From Ornithinibacillus bavariensis (lineage in GTDB: Bacteria; Bacillota; Bacilli; Bacillales; Amphibacillaceae), in contig NZ_BORP01000001.1 of the NCBI RefSeq assembly GCF_018333235.1, forward strand, positions 372,001-436,000: a DNA stretch of 64,000 nt. Reading direction: 5' to 3'. A program made the position numbers and the translations under genes. Below are positions 63,771-64,000 of this stretch, one piece after another. Positions within the stretch are counted from its first letter, which is position 1; every line of letters starts with the position of its first letter. The notes below the pieces were generated by a model that was not told the origin of the DNA, made no database searches, and saw only the letters and a list, made by a program, of their open reading frames with translations.

Positions 63771-64000
63771 ATGGACAATAAAAAAGAGCGAATAATTCAT
63801 GCAGCAATGGATGTTTTTACAGAAAAAGGACTAGAAAAGACAAAAGTATCGGATATCGTAAAGAAAGCGGGTATCGCTCAAGGAACTTTTTATATTTATT
63901 TTTCTTCAAAGCTATCAGTCATCCCTTCTATTGCAGAAGTGATGGTGGAAAAGACACTTCATGAAATTATGCGTACTGTAAATATAAAGGATCCTTTCAA
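63771..64000 (+). CDS. TetR-family regulator, truncated by the window end
   Basis: Begins MDNKKERIIHAAMDVFTEKG, then KVSDIVKKAGIAQGTFYIYFSSK, the TetR helix-turn-helix. About 76 codons are visible; the rest lies to the right. The ribosome binding site GAGGAAG is six bases before the ATG. Probably represses its own promoter and an adjacent transporter outside the window. Confidence 0.93.
   Translation, partial: MDNKKERIIHAAMDVFTEKGLEKTKVSDIVKKAGIAQGTFYIYFSSKLSVIPSIAEVMVEKTLHEIMRTVNIKDPF

Overview
The window is 64 kb of low-GC Firmicute chromosome from an endospore-forming member of the Bacillaceae. The evidence is a GerA-type germinant receptor operon, coat genes cotO and cotZ, two YjcZ-type mini-proteins, CATAnnnTA (sigma-K type) promoters, a T-box leader on trpS, and long blocks in the gene order of the Bacillus subtilis trpS-yjbC-spx-mecA-coiA-pepF-yjbH...mgtE...cotO/cotZ...yjcFGH region. 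A stand-alone HMG-CoA synthase (mevalonate pathway) and a SLAP-domain protein point away from B. subtilis itself and towards the Oceanobacillus/Virgibacillus/Ornithinibacillus side of the family. That placement is an inference.

Layout. 1-2034: trpS (cut by the left edge) with its tryptophan T-box and a near-consensus promoter, an MBL-fold hydrolase and a YjcZ mini-protein. 2228-5994: quinone reductase, methyltransferase and a DUF47-Pit phosphate transport operon. 6253-10464: four-gene spore germination operon (A, B, C and a small D-type subunit), followed by a roughly 230 bp element with inverted ends. 10870-14332: convergent pair of PQQ-dependent dehydrogenases. 14916-30448: the conserved yjb block. 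It holds a DUF4015 hydrolase, yjbC, spx, mecA, coiA, pepF, a small unreported membrane protein, yjbH, yjbI, yjbK, divergent yjbM-ppnK-yjbO, prpE, a RodA-type flippase/polymerase and mgtE. 30767-32950: spore coat cluster. 33033-41363: deaminase, DinB-like protein, DUF421 protein, yjcFGH, a heterodimeric ABC exporter and a SnoaL-like protein. 41502: tRNA-Val(GAC). 41981-50929: YkuD transpeptidase, TetR-MFS pair, alpha/beta hydrolase, an orphan pair of OppB/OppC-like permeases, SDR, GNAT and spore-type small proteins. 51072-64000: multicopper oxidase, FNR with an isolated consensus FNR box, small metabolic genes, mvaS, RNase H-like YpeP, AraC regulator, HelD, SLAP protein, OsmC and a truncated TetR gene.

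How it fits together. Three regulators of the Clp/Spx network (Spx, MecA and the Spx adaptor YjbH) lie within 6 kb. The germination and coat genes form a sporulation theme, with putative sigma-G and sigma-K promoters readable in front of several of them. Intergenic DNA holds at least four gene remnants (42.6-42.8, 52.7-52.9, 55.3 and 58.8-59.0 kb), so the accessory parts have been losing genes.

I did not find a CRISPR array, prophage, IS element, toxin-antitoxin pair or recognisable defence system. I do not see a convincing new system. The best leads are the coat-gene cluster with three uncharacterised small proteins, the PQQ dehydrogenase pair, the operator-like palindromes at spx and other promoters, and the dispersed-repeat-like element after the germination operon.
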